Below are positions 1 to 11,127 of a DNA stretch of 64,000 nucleotides, piece after piece. A program made the position numbers and the translations under genes. The notes below the pieces were generated by a model, which had not been told where the DNA came from, did not search any database, and saw only the letters and a list, made by a program, of their open reading frames with translations. Location: NCBI GenBank assembly GCA_021018995.1, contig CM037593.1, forward strand, positions 36,841,810 through 36,905,809. The letters are read 5' to 3'. Numbering within the stretch: the first letter of the stretch is position 1; the number at the start of each line of letters is the position of its first letter. The stretch comes from Chloranthus sessilifolius. Lineage: Eukaryota; Streptophyta; Magnoliopsida; Chloranthales; Chloranthaceae.

Positions 1-1726
1 GATGAATCAGAGGGTTCGAGCAATCAAGGGAACTTTCGTGAGCTTTTGCATTATAGTGCTGATCTTAATGAAGATATTAAAAGGGTCGTTAAAAATGTTC
101 TGAAAATTTTAAAATTGATTTCACCGGATATTCAGAAAGAAATTGCAAGTGCGGCTGCAGCTGAAACCACTAAAATTATTATTAAAGATATTGGAGAATC
201 TTTATTTGCTATTTTGGTTGACGAGTCACGTGATATATCTGTAAAAGAGCAAATGGCAGTTGCTTTACGTTATGTGGATGAACGAGGATGTGTAATTGAA
301 CGTTTTCTAGGAATAGTACATGTAAGTGAAACTACTGCTATATCACTAAAAAAGGCAATCGAATCATTATTCTCTAAGCATGGATTGAGTATAATGAGAT
401 TACGTGGGCATAGTTATGATGGCGCTAGTAATATGCAGGGTGAATTTGGTGGCCTCAAAGCACTCATCGTGAAGGAGAATAAATGTGCATTCTATATTCA
501 TTGTTTTGTACATCAACTTCAGTTAGCCCTTGTAGATGTTGCAAGAAATCAAAATCAAATTAGATCGCTCTTCAGCTTGGTTGCTGGTGTAGTGAATATT
601 GTTGAAGCATCGTGTAAACGCAAAGAGAATCTTCGAGATATACAAGCTGCTAAAGTTATTGAAGCAATTAAGAACGGAGAAATTGCACGTGGGCATGGCT
701 TGAATCAAGAGACTACCCTTAAACGAGCAGGTGAGACACGTTGGGGCTCACACTTCGATACACTACTAAGCTTGATTGATATGTTTTCTTCTGCGATAAA
801 AGTACTTGAGATTGTTGTGAAAGAGAGCTCAAAATCGGAGCAAAAGTACGAAGCAGATGGCCTATTAGTCAATACAGTCTTTTGAGTTTGCATTCACCCT
901 TCATTTAATGAAAAATATATTAGGAATCACCGATGCTCTATCGAAGGCATTGCAACAAAGAGATCAAGATATAGTAAATGCTATGACTCTGGTTGAGGTA
1001 TCGAAGAAAAGACTGTAAAAAATGAGAGATTATGGTTGGGATTCTCTCATCAATGAAGTGTCTTCATTTTGTGGCAAACACGATATCATTGCTCCTAATA
1101 TGGATGATAAGTTTGTAGCCCAAGGACGATCACGACGCAAAGCTGAAGAAAGGACAATTCTACATCACTATCGTGCAGAATTGTTCTATGTTGTAATTGA
1201 CATGCAACTTCAAGAGCTCAACAACCGTTTTACTGAAGTTAATAATGAGCTACTCCTTTGTATATCATGTATGAATCCAATCAAGTCATTCTCAGCTTTC
1301 GACAAGAAAAAATTGGTTCACCTTGCTCAATTTTATCCAGTTGAATTTTCGACAGTAGATGTCATAGCTCTTGACAATCAACTTGAAACTTATATAATTA
1401 ATATGCGCTCCAACATTGAGTTTTCAAAAGTGAAAGGGATTAGCGAACTTGCCCAAAAGATGGTCGAGACAAAAAAAAATATTGTATATCCACTGGTTTA
1501 CTTACTCATAACATTAGCGTTAATCCTATCGGTTGCTACTGCCACTGTTGAGAGAGCATTTTCTGCTATGCATATTGTGAAGAATCGATTGCGTAATCGA
1601 ATGGGAAATGAGTGGTTGAATGATTGTTTAGTCACATATATTGAAAAAGATATTTTTAATAGCATCAGCAATGAGATAATCATGCATCACTTTCAGAACA
1701 TGACAAACCGTCGAGGACAACTGTAA
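1..1726 (+). pseudogene. hAT transposase, DUF4371 / zinc-finger MYM-type-1-like, 3' part, broken
   Basis: This encodes the middle and end of a hAT-superfamily transposase of the DUF4371 (TTF-type/ZMYM1-like) group. The first reading frame is already open at base 1, so the gene starts outside the window. It runs to a stop at 883-885. Typical family segments are visible, such as the DES(R)DIS stretch near 215 and the SYDGASNMQGEFGGLK region near 410. The reading then moves to frame 2 at about 865-880 and continues through LMKNILGITDAL, meets a TAA at 1016-1018, and resumes at 1022-1726. The C-terminal hAT dimerisation domain is clear (SVATATVERAFSAMHIVKN near 1520-1575). One frameshift and one nonsense codon make it a pseudogene. 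It ends about 220 bp before the element's right terminus. Confidence 0.9.
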
Positions 1727-1913
1727 CAGAAATTTTCATTTGATATTGTGAAGTCACTTTTTTTTATAAATTACGAATTGAATATCAATTGCCATTTTTT
1801 GTTGAAGCTTATTCAATTTCTTAGATTTTATTATTTTTTATTCGACTTTAATATTGTTATTGATCATAGAATTATGATATATCAACTACTAAAATATGTT
1901 AACAATCATTGAT

Positions 1914-1949
1914 AGCCCCCACAAGAAGAAAATCATGACTACGCCACTG
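1914..1949. repeat. Right terminal inverted repeat of the hAT element
   Basis: The reverse complement begins CAGTGGCGTAGTCATGATTT, which agrees with the CAGTGGCG(G/T)AGCCAG-type ends known for plant DUF4371 hAT elements. A C-rich tract lies at its inner side. Terpene synthase coding sequence starts at the next base, which fixes the element end at 1949. The 8 bp 1950-1957 (gaagtggg) would be the right target-site duplication; the left copy lies outside the window. Confidence 0.8.
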
Positions 1950-2398
1950 GAAGTGGGTATCCCTTGCTTAGCAAAATGTCTTTTGTTGGAATGGGAAAGA
2001 TGCAACGAAGGAGGCCTTTGATTGGGTGATTACTATTCCAAAACTTATTTGGGATCTATCTTTGATATGTCGGCTCAAAGACGACATCGAAACAGAAGAG
2101 GTATCATCAATCAATACTGTTAATTGTTATTATTATTAGTTAGTATGTCTATTTTTGAATCAGATGATGAGATTCGTCTATTTTTTAATCAGACGATGAG
2201 ATTCTTTTCGTCTGAATCTTCCATACAATAGAACTTGGATCATTGTCAGATGTTGATTCCACATCACACGCATCTCAAAAATGACTCGAGAATCACACTT
2301 GGTGTTATGCCCATGATCATATTCACTTTTTGGGATGTGTGCCGCATAGCATCAAAATCTGACCTTTTGATTGTATCCATGATCTCAAGACCCTCGGA

Positions 2399-2442
2399 TA
2401 GTGTTATATTATTATTATTATTAGCTTGAATGATTAGTGTTA

Positions 2443-2489
<47 letters not shown>

Positions 2490-2502
2490 GCTTGAATGAT
2501 TT
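2399..2502. repeat. (TTA)n microsatellite, duplicated block
   Basis: Two copies of a segment (tagtgttata + (tta)n + gcttgaatgat) lie side by side in the terpene synthase intron; the second has about 17 TTA units. Confidence 0.9.
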
Positions 2503-2976
2503 GCATCAGGTACCAAAGCGTGAGTGTTTTTGTACCCATTGAGTAAAAATGGTACTGCATTAAGTGTATGTTAGATTAGGGTTGCCTGATTCATCAGCTT
2601 GCCACCCTAGCCACGAACTATTACAAAGCAAACTGGTTTGCGGTCTGGCTGAAAAATCGCTCAATTAAGACAGGTTCAGGTATAATGTGCTAAAAGTTAA
2701 AAAACCCCTTTATTTAGACATGATGTGAAAGCTAGCCATTTACTTTTTAAGGAAAGGTTAAGAACCAACAAATCAATAGTTACTTGTTTGATTTAAAATA
2801 GAATATTATTTTATATGTTTAATATTTTTATGTAAAAATCATTTTGCCACTGACGAGTCGGGTTGGCTCAATAGTGGTGAATACGAGCGTACATAGGCAC
2901 TGACATGCGTAACTGTTATAAAACTCAAATGTTTTCATATAGTAACCATTGTAAGTTGTTGACTTATATCCTGATT

Positions 2977-2979
<3 letters not shown>

Positions 2980-3021
<42 letters not shown>
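2980..3021. repeat. (TA)n microsatellite
   Basis: About 20 AT dinucleotides in the terpene synthase intron, 60 bp before the last exon. Confidence 0.95.
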
Positions 3022-3025
<4 letters not shown>

Positions 3026-3396
3026 CAGTCCTAGTTGATCCATTAATTTCTAACCTACTTTACATATGATATTGAAAGTTTGAGCAACAGAGAAAGCACA
3101 TACCTTAAGTCTACGTGAATGAGCATGGTGCATCACACCACGAAACACGACAAAAGTTTCAAGAAATGATTTCGGATGCATGGAAAGGCATCAACGAAGC
3201 TTGGTTAAAGCCAACAGTGGTGCCAATGTCTCTCCTCACTCGACTTCTTAATCTCGCAGCTATGATGGAAGTCATTTACCAGTATGGAGTTGGATTCAGT
3301 GATTCTAAACATTGGACCAAAGACAACATCACCATGTTGTTCGTCAATCCGGTTGAGAACCGGTTTGATTTATGTTCTTTTTGGGTTTTTAAATAA

Positions 3397-4099
3397 ACGG
3401 TATGTACTCGACCGTGACCATTGGCAGTCAACTGGGTGGGTGTGGCATGAGATCAGTCATTTGTAGTGTGCTCGCGGATTATATGCTTTGATTTTTAAAG
3501 GAAAAAAGGTTTCGTCTCCTTCTATCAATTATATTTGTTGATCATGGATTCAAGTGATTTGTGCTCTTCTTGTGGATTCGAACCATCATCATCGTGCGTA
3601 GTTGGCTCATTTTTAAGATAAAAAATAATCATATTGGTCAATCGAGCAAGCTCGATTATATTGAACGAAAAGCTTGGGCTGGCCCGACACAGTTCACATC
3701 AAGTTTGTGCTTAAATTAAAGCCTGAGCCTGGAAGGACTCTCTGCTGCGCCGCACCCGATTTTGTGTCCAGGCCAGGTTTGGGCTTTTTTTATAAACCCC
3801 AAATGTGCATAGCACATGCATATTTGGATTTAAAATGGTTGGATTTTAAGAACTTTCAATTCCCAAATCCAAATGCATGTGATAAAAATATTTGGATTTT
3901 TTTTATTATAGTTTTAATTTTTTGTTAAGGTGAGTTATTATTTTATACTAATATTTATGCACTCACTAAAAGTATGTCTTAAGAATTTTAAAAACTAGGA
4001 AATAGTCATTGGGCTTGTAGTGTACGTACCACATTACGTAATAAAGTCCCCACCGTACTCTCCTTTGTTACAAGGGAAAGAGTTCCTTCAAATTCAGCT
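3397..4099. other. No recognisable gene; diffuse intergenic sequence
   Basis: 3' flank of the terpene synthase relic. The short ORFs here show no family resemblance. I see no other feature. Confidence 0.5.
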
Positions 4100-4437
4100 G
4101 CCTAATCTTTGAGTCCGCCCACTCTGAGACACTGACTGCAATTAATAGACAATGTTTTATATCAAGGGCGTATTATTAGATCGTCTATGTTTTATTTCGA
4201 GTGGTACACTCTTAAAAAATTTACCTTAAAATAAATTTTGAGTGTGCACATAATTTTAAGGTCACTTTTTAATATGTGTCATGTAAAATAAAATATTGAT
4301 TGTTTGATGATACGCACATGATCTCATGATCTATTGTATGAGAGATTGGTAGATTTCTATCGTCTCATTCAATATGGTCAATGTATTTTAGAGTGGATAT
4401 AATCAAAGTTTCAGTCGGTGGATTTAAAGGTACTCGC
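4100..4437. repeat. Palindromic MITE, family 1 (diverged copy)
   Basis: Shares with the other family-1 copies the block around ttaaggtcactttttaatatg, the phrase catgatctcatgatct, and the right end cggtggatttaaaggtactc. The left side (cgcccactctgagacactga) matches the left terminal part of the family. The family is described at 20911-21317. Confidence 0.65.
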
Positions 4438-4539
4438 AAGAAAAACGCATACGACTTTTCACTCTCTTTCCACTTTGACTCAGTTGTAGCATATTATAGC
4501 TAGGGGTCTCAACTGTTCCTGGTATTAAATGAGGTAGGT

Positions 4540-4862
4540 AGGGCAAACAAAAAGTAGGCTCGGCCTGGGACGATTAGTAAACGGGGATAGTACCGAAAGC
4601 CCAGTAAAAATCGGCCTGTTTAAGCCTAGTGCAAACTCAGCTTCACTCGATGGTTTCAGGTAATTTCTATACAAATTACAAAGAAATTGCCGGGCTGCCC
4701 GTGGCCTGACCAGGGCTTGAAATAGGCTGAGGTAGGTACTCAATTATAAATTATGTTCGGTCCAGTCCGATTAGTAAGGGGCCGGGTATGAATTAGTTCT
4801 AAGAGGCCCAATTAAAATTCGGCCTATTTAAGGCCCGGCCCAGACCATTGAAAGCCCTAAAT
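4540..4862. repeat. GGGCCGGGC-type MITE-like repeat
   Basis: Rich in ggcctgtttaagcc and ggcccggcccag phrases and ending near cattgaaagccctaa. That matches the common plant repeat whose ends read GGGCTxTCAATGG..GGCCGGGC. Related stretches occur at 10385-10560, 20020-20150, 22030-22140, 38105-38205, 38300-38425 and 62740-63000. Confidence 0.5.
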
Positions 4863-5340
4863 AGTACAATTTTGGTTATGTCCAACCCCGTTGAACTCTA
4901 AATTGAGTTCAACTATTTTAGAACCATTGGATGAAAGGGATCCAAAGGTGGATGCCCACTTATGAAAGTTAAAGTCAAGATTCAACTCCCTTGCAGCCAC
5001 TGGTTTTAAAATCAGTTAACCCTCATTTAGAGTTCAACCAGTTGGATGTGACCAAGGTCCAAAACCATATTGTAGTAAGGACTTAGGTTGTCAGCAAACC
5101 CGTTTGGGCCCAACTTTTGATCGGCTCGATTATTTTTTACTTTAAAATTTTGGCTTAAACCCGGCCTAGATTCAGCGCTCAATCCGATCATGCATGCCAT
5201 GTGGGATGCGTAATCGAGTCTCGAGGTGGTCTAGGAAAAAGAAGTCTAGTCTGAAGGTGGACTAATCGCACGTTTGTAGTTTTGCGTGCAATTAAATTGT
5301 GCGCGCGATTTTAGGCACGTAATTCGGGGTTGTCCTAGTC
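4863..5340. other. No recognisable gene
   Basis: Only low-information sequence with scattered ggcccg words. Nothing supported. Confidence 0.5.
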
Positions 5341-5830
5341 CGGGTCAGGTCTGAAATGCCAGACTATTATTTTCAACCTATATTTTCAACTACATACTAT
5401 TGTTTCAGCACATAGCCTCCCTACGTTGGGATCTGAGCCACGGAGCTACTATTTCAGCCTGTGTTCAGCATGTACTATTATTTCAGTGTATGGTTCCCAA
5501 TTTAGGGTTAGGGGGTCTGAGCCACAGAGCTATTGTTTCAGCCTGTGTCCAGCCATATACTATTGTTTCAGTATATGGTCCCCACGTTAGGGTTAAAAGG
5601 GTCTGAAATGTAAAACTATTATTTCAGTCTGCATTCCGACTATATACTATTGTTTCAGTATATAGTCTCCCTACGTTGGGATCTGAGCCACATAGCTATT
5701 ATTTTAGCCTATGTTCAGTCATGTACTATTGTTTCAGTGTATGGTTAGGGTCATGGGGCCTGAACCACAGGACTGTTATTTTAGCTTATGTTCAGCCATA
5801 TACTATTATTTCAGTATATGATCCCATATT
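5341..5830. repeat. Minisatellite, about 80-87 bp unit, six copies
   Basis: Units start near 5343, 5426, 5511, 5598, 5677 and 5755. Each has the order ggtctgagccacagagct / tattatttcagcctgtgttcag / ctattgtttcagtatatggt. Copies are diverged. Such arrays often occur inside LTR-retrotransposon internal regions, which fits the sequence that follows. Confidence 0.85.
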
Positions 5831-5839
5831 AAGGTTGTG

Positions 5840-7150
5840 GAACTTCTAAAGAAGGTAAGTCCTTTTCGAAGAGTCACGGGCAAGGTCAAAGGTTGACCAA
5901 ATTGATTTGTATATTCTGAGAAGGCAAAATGAGGGTGTCTACAGATGCCCCTCTTCGGTGTGCTCTTGCGAAGTAAGAACGCGTCGAAGAAGTAGACACC
6001 CCTCATTTGAGGTGTCTTCTCGTTTCTCTTGGGAATTCATAAATGTAAATTGGGGATGCTGACATGGCATGCTTGGCTTTATTATCTATCAGCACAAGCT
6101 AAAATAGAGCATTCGGGGGTCCAGTGGTAGCTGTCGAAAGGCGTGCTCCCTGCCGTGGATGTCCAGAGGTGACCCCATCGCGTATCGCGACCTGTTATCA
6201 TAGACAGTCAACATATCCTATTTCGCAGGTGCAAGGCGCATCCCATCGCATGGCACGACCTACTATGAGTGACAGTCAAACGAAAAGGAGAATCACCACA
6301 TCCTAATATGTGGGTGCAAGGGACATCCAGCCGCATGTCGCTACCTGCTGCAAGGGGCAGTCAAACAAAGGGATATGACACAGTCGAGGTACCGAGGGGC
6401 GTCATACAAATATCCATAAATAAGGTCCAGGGATCGATAATAAAATATAATATAATATCGAAGGCTTTCGCAAGTCATGTCAGATCGAGCGCATCATTGC
6501 TCACACCAATGCGCGTTAGGCGTTCCTCTTCCAATAGGTATTTGTAAGTTCTAACATTAAATATACTCATTGTTCGGTTTCCCAGGGGAATGGTTGGTTT
6601 GGGCTGGTAATTGAGGTAAATTTTTTGTGGGTAAAGTCTTTTTGTTCATTTTTTCTTTGGTTTCTTTCTTTTTTTATTGTTTTATTGTTTTGGAAGCAAG
6701 AGATATTTTTTGAAAGTAAAGGTTTTTCTTTTTTTGTTTAAAATTTTGAGAATTTAACTTAAGATCAATTCGATGGTAAAATGGCAGAAAACGTGGTTTT
6801 TGAGACGTCGATGAGCAGATCCACCGGTATGGGATTTGTGGACCCGACTGTTTATGTGATTGTCAAGATGACACTTGGCATGTTAAACACTCCATCTAAC
6901 CTTATTGAAGAATAGTGATGATTGTCTCTTATGGGAGGACTACAGTGATTCGCGAGTCGAGAGAGATGAGTTTTGAAAACATTTTGGAGTCGATTGATTG
7001 AGTGTTAGGCTCGATTGATCGATCTCAATATTTTTCGATTTTTTAATATTTTTTTTTTAATTTAACAAAAATACTGATTCAAACTTACAGAAATTTCAAA
7101 AATTAATTTCCTATTTCCTAAAAAATTGTGAATTTTCTATGCCCAATCCC
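5840..7150. mobile_element. Retrotransposon-like non-coding internal region (tentative)
   Basis: Contains the phrase gggtgtctacagatgcccct near 5932 with an inverted partner near 5993, a second minisatellite at 6160-6375, and U-rich untranslated-looking sequence after 6560. No polyprotein domain is readable. The placement directly before an LTR-like block at 7151 suggests the tail of an LTR element. Low certainty. Confidence 0.35.
6160..6375. repeat. Minisatellite, about 75 bp unit, three copies
   Basis: Three diverged units share caaggcgcatcccatcgcat / cgacctactat / gacagtcaaac. The short ORFs across it (6124-6547) have no family resemblance and probably do not code. Confidence 0.7.
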
Positions 7151-8572
7151 TGATAACGACACCAAAACTTGTTGTGATTTTAATCTTGTTTTACTCGCAA
7201 ATGCACAAATCGTGATGTAGTCAGTGGGTGCAGAGTACGAGATCGTTCCCACGAGGATTAGTCAGAATATTATAAACGGAAATAGCAACTAACCAAAAGA
7301 ATAACTACAGATCTATAACAATATTTACTAATTTAAGAATTTAAGAGTTTGATGAATGAGATAAGTACTAACAAAAACTGAGAATTTAAACGAATGATAA
7401 AAGATAAGGATTGGGATACAAAATCTTTTCATCGTGGGTTTATCATTTGCACAATACAAATCTGTGAATTAAGATATGAAATCCTCAAAAGATATTTATG
7501 AGGGAGCACCGGCCCTAAACACACATGAGTTCTAACTTGCAGATCTGAGATCACGGAAATGTATGATTAACATCACATGAGTGTATGATTAACACTCACA
7601 CCTCAGACAACATTCAGAACTCAATCTCTGCAGTAAATTCTACATTACCATTCCAAGATCACGGAGATGCATGATTAATATCCTATGAGTATATGATTAA
7701 CACTCACACATCAGATAGTAGTAAAACCTAACCCTGAGATAGGCAATAATTAGGATAAAATTATTATTATAAAGCTGAGATCATAGGGCATGATTAGCTC
7801 CTAGATCTCATATCGCAATTAGATCATATTCATGTCAATAATATCATTAGGGCCCTTAAAAGAATCTAACATCTCAAACATAAATTTGTATTAATATAAA
7901 TGAATACCTCGAATGGAGTTCATCAGATCCCCATCTTTAATGGAACTAGCCACACATGATGAAATTAGATAACATAATTAAAAAGTAAATTGATATAAAC
8001 ATTAAAATACCGTACAAAGCTTTAACAAAATCCACAAAAAAACTTTAATCCAAATCTGATACAATCCCTCTTCAAAAGTGTATAAATGAAAACTAGTCTA
8101 AATCTTTAAGCCTAGGAAAATGAATAATAGAAAATGGGAACCACCGGGGACTGAATGCCCTAGAAAACTAAAAACGAAAGCAAAATGCAACCCGAGCCAA
8201 TCCCTCGAAATCCTCAAATTTTTCTTTAAATATCTTTCTGATTCGGAATTCAAATTTTGAAATTAGTCGATTGATCGACTTAAGTGGTCAATCTATCGAC
8301 CAGATTTAGTTTTGAATTTGAATTCAAAACTTATGTTGTTATGTCGATGCATCAACCTTGGGGGGTCGATTGATCGACATAACAAAATAGTTAGGGTTTG
8401 CTTCAGTGTTCCGGTGTTTGTTGACTTTACGTTCTTTTATGCTCTGTAGTGCATCTAATGACTAATTTTACCTGAAACTCATAAAAGTTCATAAATTTCA
8501 TTAGATAGCTTTCATCGGATGGCTAAATGTAGGTCTTTAGGGATGAAATATCATTATATTTACTACTCATCA
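7151..8572. mobile_element. LTR, family L2 (TGAT...ATCA), about 1.4 kb
   Basis: Begins tgataacgac and ends ggatgaaatatcattatatt followed by tactactcatca. Both the start zone (gcaaatgcacaaatcgtgat, gatcgttcccac) and the end match the LTR at 50752-52280, which has a clean target duplication. Internal tcgattgatcgac motifs recur in both. I cannot find a matching duplication here (atccc before, ggaag after), so it may be a 3' LTR or rearranged. Confidence 0.6.
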
Positions 8573-9668
8573 GGAAGCTGTGTTAAAAGATAGAAAATTG
8601 TTATTTACGATTTCTAGGGAAAGCTACAATAAAAGAAAAAAATCGTGATTTACGATTTTATAAAAGAACACCTTCCAAAGCTGCTGATCACGTGAGAATG
8701 AACATCACCATGCATAAAATTAGAAGAATTCTTTACTTAGAAGTCTGGCCAATCACGGATTTAAGAAGATTGACGAAGGAGACTCTTAAAGGACTCTGCT
8801 GCTGAAATAAAGGAGAAAATTCAAAAGTGCATGAACTGATTGAAAACAAGAAAAGATAAGATTAGAAATAGAATTATATTAAGATAGTTTTGTTTTAGTG
8901 ATTTTTTAGAATTATGAGTTTTATAAACCGACCCTTAAGATTTATAAATACGAGGCACGACACATAGGAATAATCATCGAAGAATTTTACATCATCAATT
9001 GACAACTGAGGTTTGTGTTTTCTCTCGATCATAGTAGTTTAGGATTTACAAAGTAACATCATTCACAATTTTCTAAGGTCTTGCCTGACAATCAAGGCTG
9101 AGAAACCTGAAAGATCAACCCTTTGGATGATTCTACTTTAGCTTTCTAGTTTAAATTTATTTTATTGCAATTTACTGTTTTGTAAACTTTTTCAAATTTT
9201 AATTTGAATTGACAACTCAAGTTGGAATTTACAGATTAGTATAATGATTTTTATCTTCCATCTTTAATTTTCTAGAGTTTGACTGACGCCCAAATTCTAG
9301 TAGATTAGAGATTAGTATAAATCTATATTAAAATATGCTAGTTTTTTTTTTACGCCCAAATCCTAGAAGACTGAAATATAGTATAACGGTATTTTAAATT
9401 TGTAAACATCCGATAGCTGAAGATTGTGATTGACGATCATAATCTGAAGTTGGAAAATTTAGGATTTATTTCTGCAATATAGTTTAAGAAATCATTTTTT
9501 ATTCATATTTCTCCAGTAGTTTAGGAACTTAAAAGATAAGTGTAAGTTTTCAGAAAATTAATATATATACATAAACCTATCTTCTTAAGAAAGATCCTAC
9601 GCTAGCTCTATAATTTTCATTGTGCGCTTACAATAGGTTAAGACTTAATTAGAGATATATATAATCGA
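8573..9668 (-). mobile_element. Partial LTR of family L3, reverse orientation
   Basis: Reverse-complement similarity to the LTR at 55697-57104: the ctgctgatcacgtgagaat block near 8680, cttgcctgacaatcaaggct near 9080, and the end near 9620 (gcgcttacaataggttaaga). Its outer end is missing where the L2 LTR stops at 8572. Confidence 0.55.
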
Positions 9669-9928
9669 CAAGTCAGAGTGACCGGCCCAACAAGTGTCCT
9701 AGTTCCAGTAGGTTTTGGAACTAATTTCGTGCAAGTGTGTATGCGTGGAATCCAATTTCGCACAGGGAGATTTGCTCGAGATCGGGGAGTTCGAGCGGTT
9801 AAGGCAATTAGAGTCCTAGACCAAGTCTGGACGAATTCCGTGCATGAAGGGATGCGCTTAATTTAATTCCACTCGTCAGGGTGTGCGTGGAATCTGAAAC
9901 TTCAGGCGGTGAACGAAAGCTTAGGCCA

Positions 9929-10014
9929 TGGTTGTAGGGTTAGAACCCTATAACATGGTCCATTTGGGCTGTCACGTGACACCTATATCCAAATATGACA
10001 CCCGTCTCCCTTAT

Positions 10015-10076
<62 letters not shown>

Positions 10077-10180
10077 GCCTTGCTAGGACGTAGTTGTAGG
10101 GTTAGAACCCTATAACGTGGTCCATTTGGGCTGCCACGTGACACCTATATCCGAAAATGATACGTGTTTTCCTTACGGTT
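9929..10180. repeat. About 90-bp direct repeat flanking (TA)n
   Basis: Two near-identical blocks (9929-10016 and 10092-10180), each starting gttgtagggttagaacccta and running to ccttatggt / ccttacggt, lie either side of a (TA)n tract at 10017-10074. Confidence 0.9.
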
Positions 10181-10384
10181 CACCCGTTCCCCTAGGATTT
10201 TATAAAAAATTTAAATTTTTTGCGCTCCAAATTAAAAGTCAAATATCCGGGTTTACCCAATAAAAAATAGTGCATTAAATTATCACGTTATTGAACATAC
10301 ATATTAATTATCAAAACCATTTTCAAATAATTGTAAAAAAAAATTAATTTGAAGTAAATTAAACTATATTTTTATTTGAAATTT

Positions 10385-10560
10385 TTTTTTGGCCAATGGC
10401 CGGTCCGACCTTGTAGAAGGGATGGGTTGGGCTGAATATATTTTGCACCGGGTAAGGGCCGAGCTAGTACTCTATTCTTCAAGGCCTGTGTAGGACGGGC
10501 CATTTTCAACCCTAATCCGGGTTCGATCCGGCCCGTTGAGAGCCATTACAGCTCATCCAG
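10385..10560. repeat. GGGCC-type MITE-like repeat
   Basis: Carries ggccaatggccggtccgacc at the left and gatccggcccgttgagagcc at the right, the same vocabulary as the repeat at 4540-4862. It lies about 220 bp upstream of the DUF3511 gene. Confidence 0.45.
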
Positions 10561-10782
10561 ATTTATGAACTCCCAGCTCCCACCGCTTCCATGTGGCCCA
10601 CAAGAGCCACTGTAAGAAAAAATAATAATAAAAATAAGGAAGAGAACAGGAAAAACCCACACGGCAAACCATTTCTGTTAGAACTTTTAGCTGTACAATT
10701 GAAAAAACCTAGAAACCACTAGGAACCCACCTCCCAAATTTCTAAAATACTTCTTTTCTTCTCACTTTGGTTTCAAATTTTA

Positions 10783-11127
10783 ATGGAGGACTTTAGATCT
10801 AAGTCATGTGTTGATGGGAGGTTCCAGGTGGATCTCTATAACAACAACAACAATAATAATGATTTAAGAAGTTACAGTGTTTCATATGCATCCTCACAAC
10901 ACAACCATGTAGCCAAAGAGGGAAAGTTGAAGAAAGTAAAAACCAATATTGGCTCTTCTTCATCTTCAGCTTCAAAGGGTTGGAGTTTGAGTGACCCAGA
11001 GTTGCAGAGGAAGAAGAGGGTTGCTAGTTATAAGGTGTATGCTGTGGAGGGGAAGATGAAGGGGTCTTTCAGGAAGAGTTTTAGGTGGATTAAGGATAGG
11101 TACACTCAGATGGTTTATGGATGGTGA
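10783..11127 (+). CDS. DUF3511 domain protein, intact, 114 aa
   Basis: A complete single-exon ORF with no stop or frameshift, and the only apparently intact host gene in the window. The N-terminal half is low-complexity, with an Asn run (residues about 20-27) and a Ser run (57-62). The C-terminal half is the conserved DUF3511 domain: GWSLSDPELQRKKRVASYKV, then VEGKMKGSFRKSFRWIKDRY and the terminal MVYGW. Length and one-exon structure fit the plant family, whose members are short basic proteins of unknown biochemical role. The ATG at 10783 (context tttaATGGA) is the first in frame. No convincing TATA box is visible; a GGGCC-type repeat lies upstream. A DVL/ROTUNDIFOLIA peptide was considered but the domain does not fit. 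Function is not known. Confidence 0.9.
   Translation: MEDFRSKSCVDGRFQVDLYNNNNNNNDLRSYSVSYASSQHNHVAKEGKLKKVKTNIGSSSSSASKGWSLSDPELQRKKRVASYKVYAVEGKMKGSFRKSFRWIKDRYTQMVYGW

Larger units (their letters stand above)
1950..3396 (+). pseudogene. Terpene synthase (TPS-a-like) pseudogene, last two exons
   Basis: The C-terminal part of a plant terpene synthase, an enzyme that cyclises prenyl diphosphates. Exon A (1950-2100) reads SGYPLLSKMSFVGMG, then after a 1-nt deletion near 1995 continues KDATKEAFDW and LICRLKDDIETEE, the region around the second metal-binding motif; a GT donor follows at 2101. Exon B (about 3079-3396) begins FEQQRKHIP after an AG acceptor. It then has an in-frame TAA at 3106-3108, with about two residues missing before the Y-x-NEHGAS block, and continues through DAWKGINEAWLKPT and LLTRLLNLAAMMEVIY to MLFVNPV and a stop at 3396. 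The intron holds (TTA)n and (TA)n tracts. The hAT element abuts exon A, so the upstream exons, if present, are outside the window. The frameshift, nonsense codon and insertion make it non-functional. The TPS-a assignment is by resemblance only. Confidence 0.87.

Noticed and set aside
2264-2560. 98-aa minus-strand ORF with Asn run
   Set aside because: Translated (TTA)n in the terpene synthase intron.
6124-6547. Two overlapping plus-strand ORFs
   Set aside because: They cover a minisatellite in a non-coding retrotransposon-like region and resemble no family.
10783-11127. DVL/ROTUNDIFOLIA-type peptide gene
   Set aside because: The conserved block KKRVASYKVYAVEGKMKG and terminal MVYGW is DUF3511.
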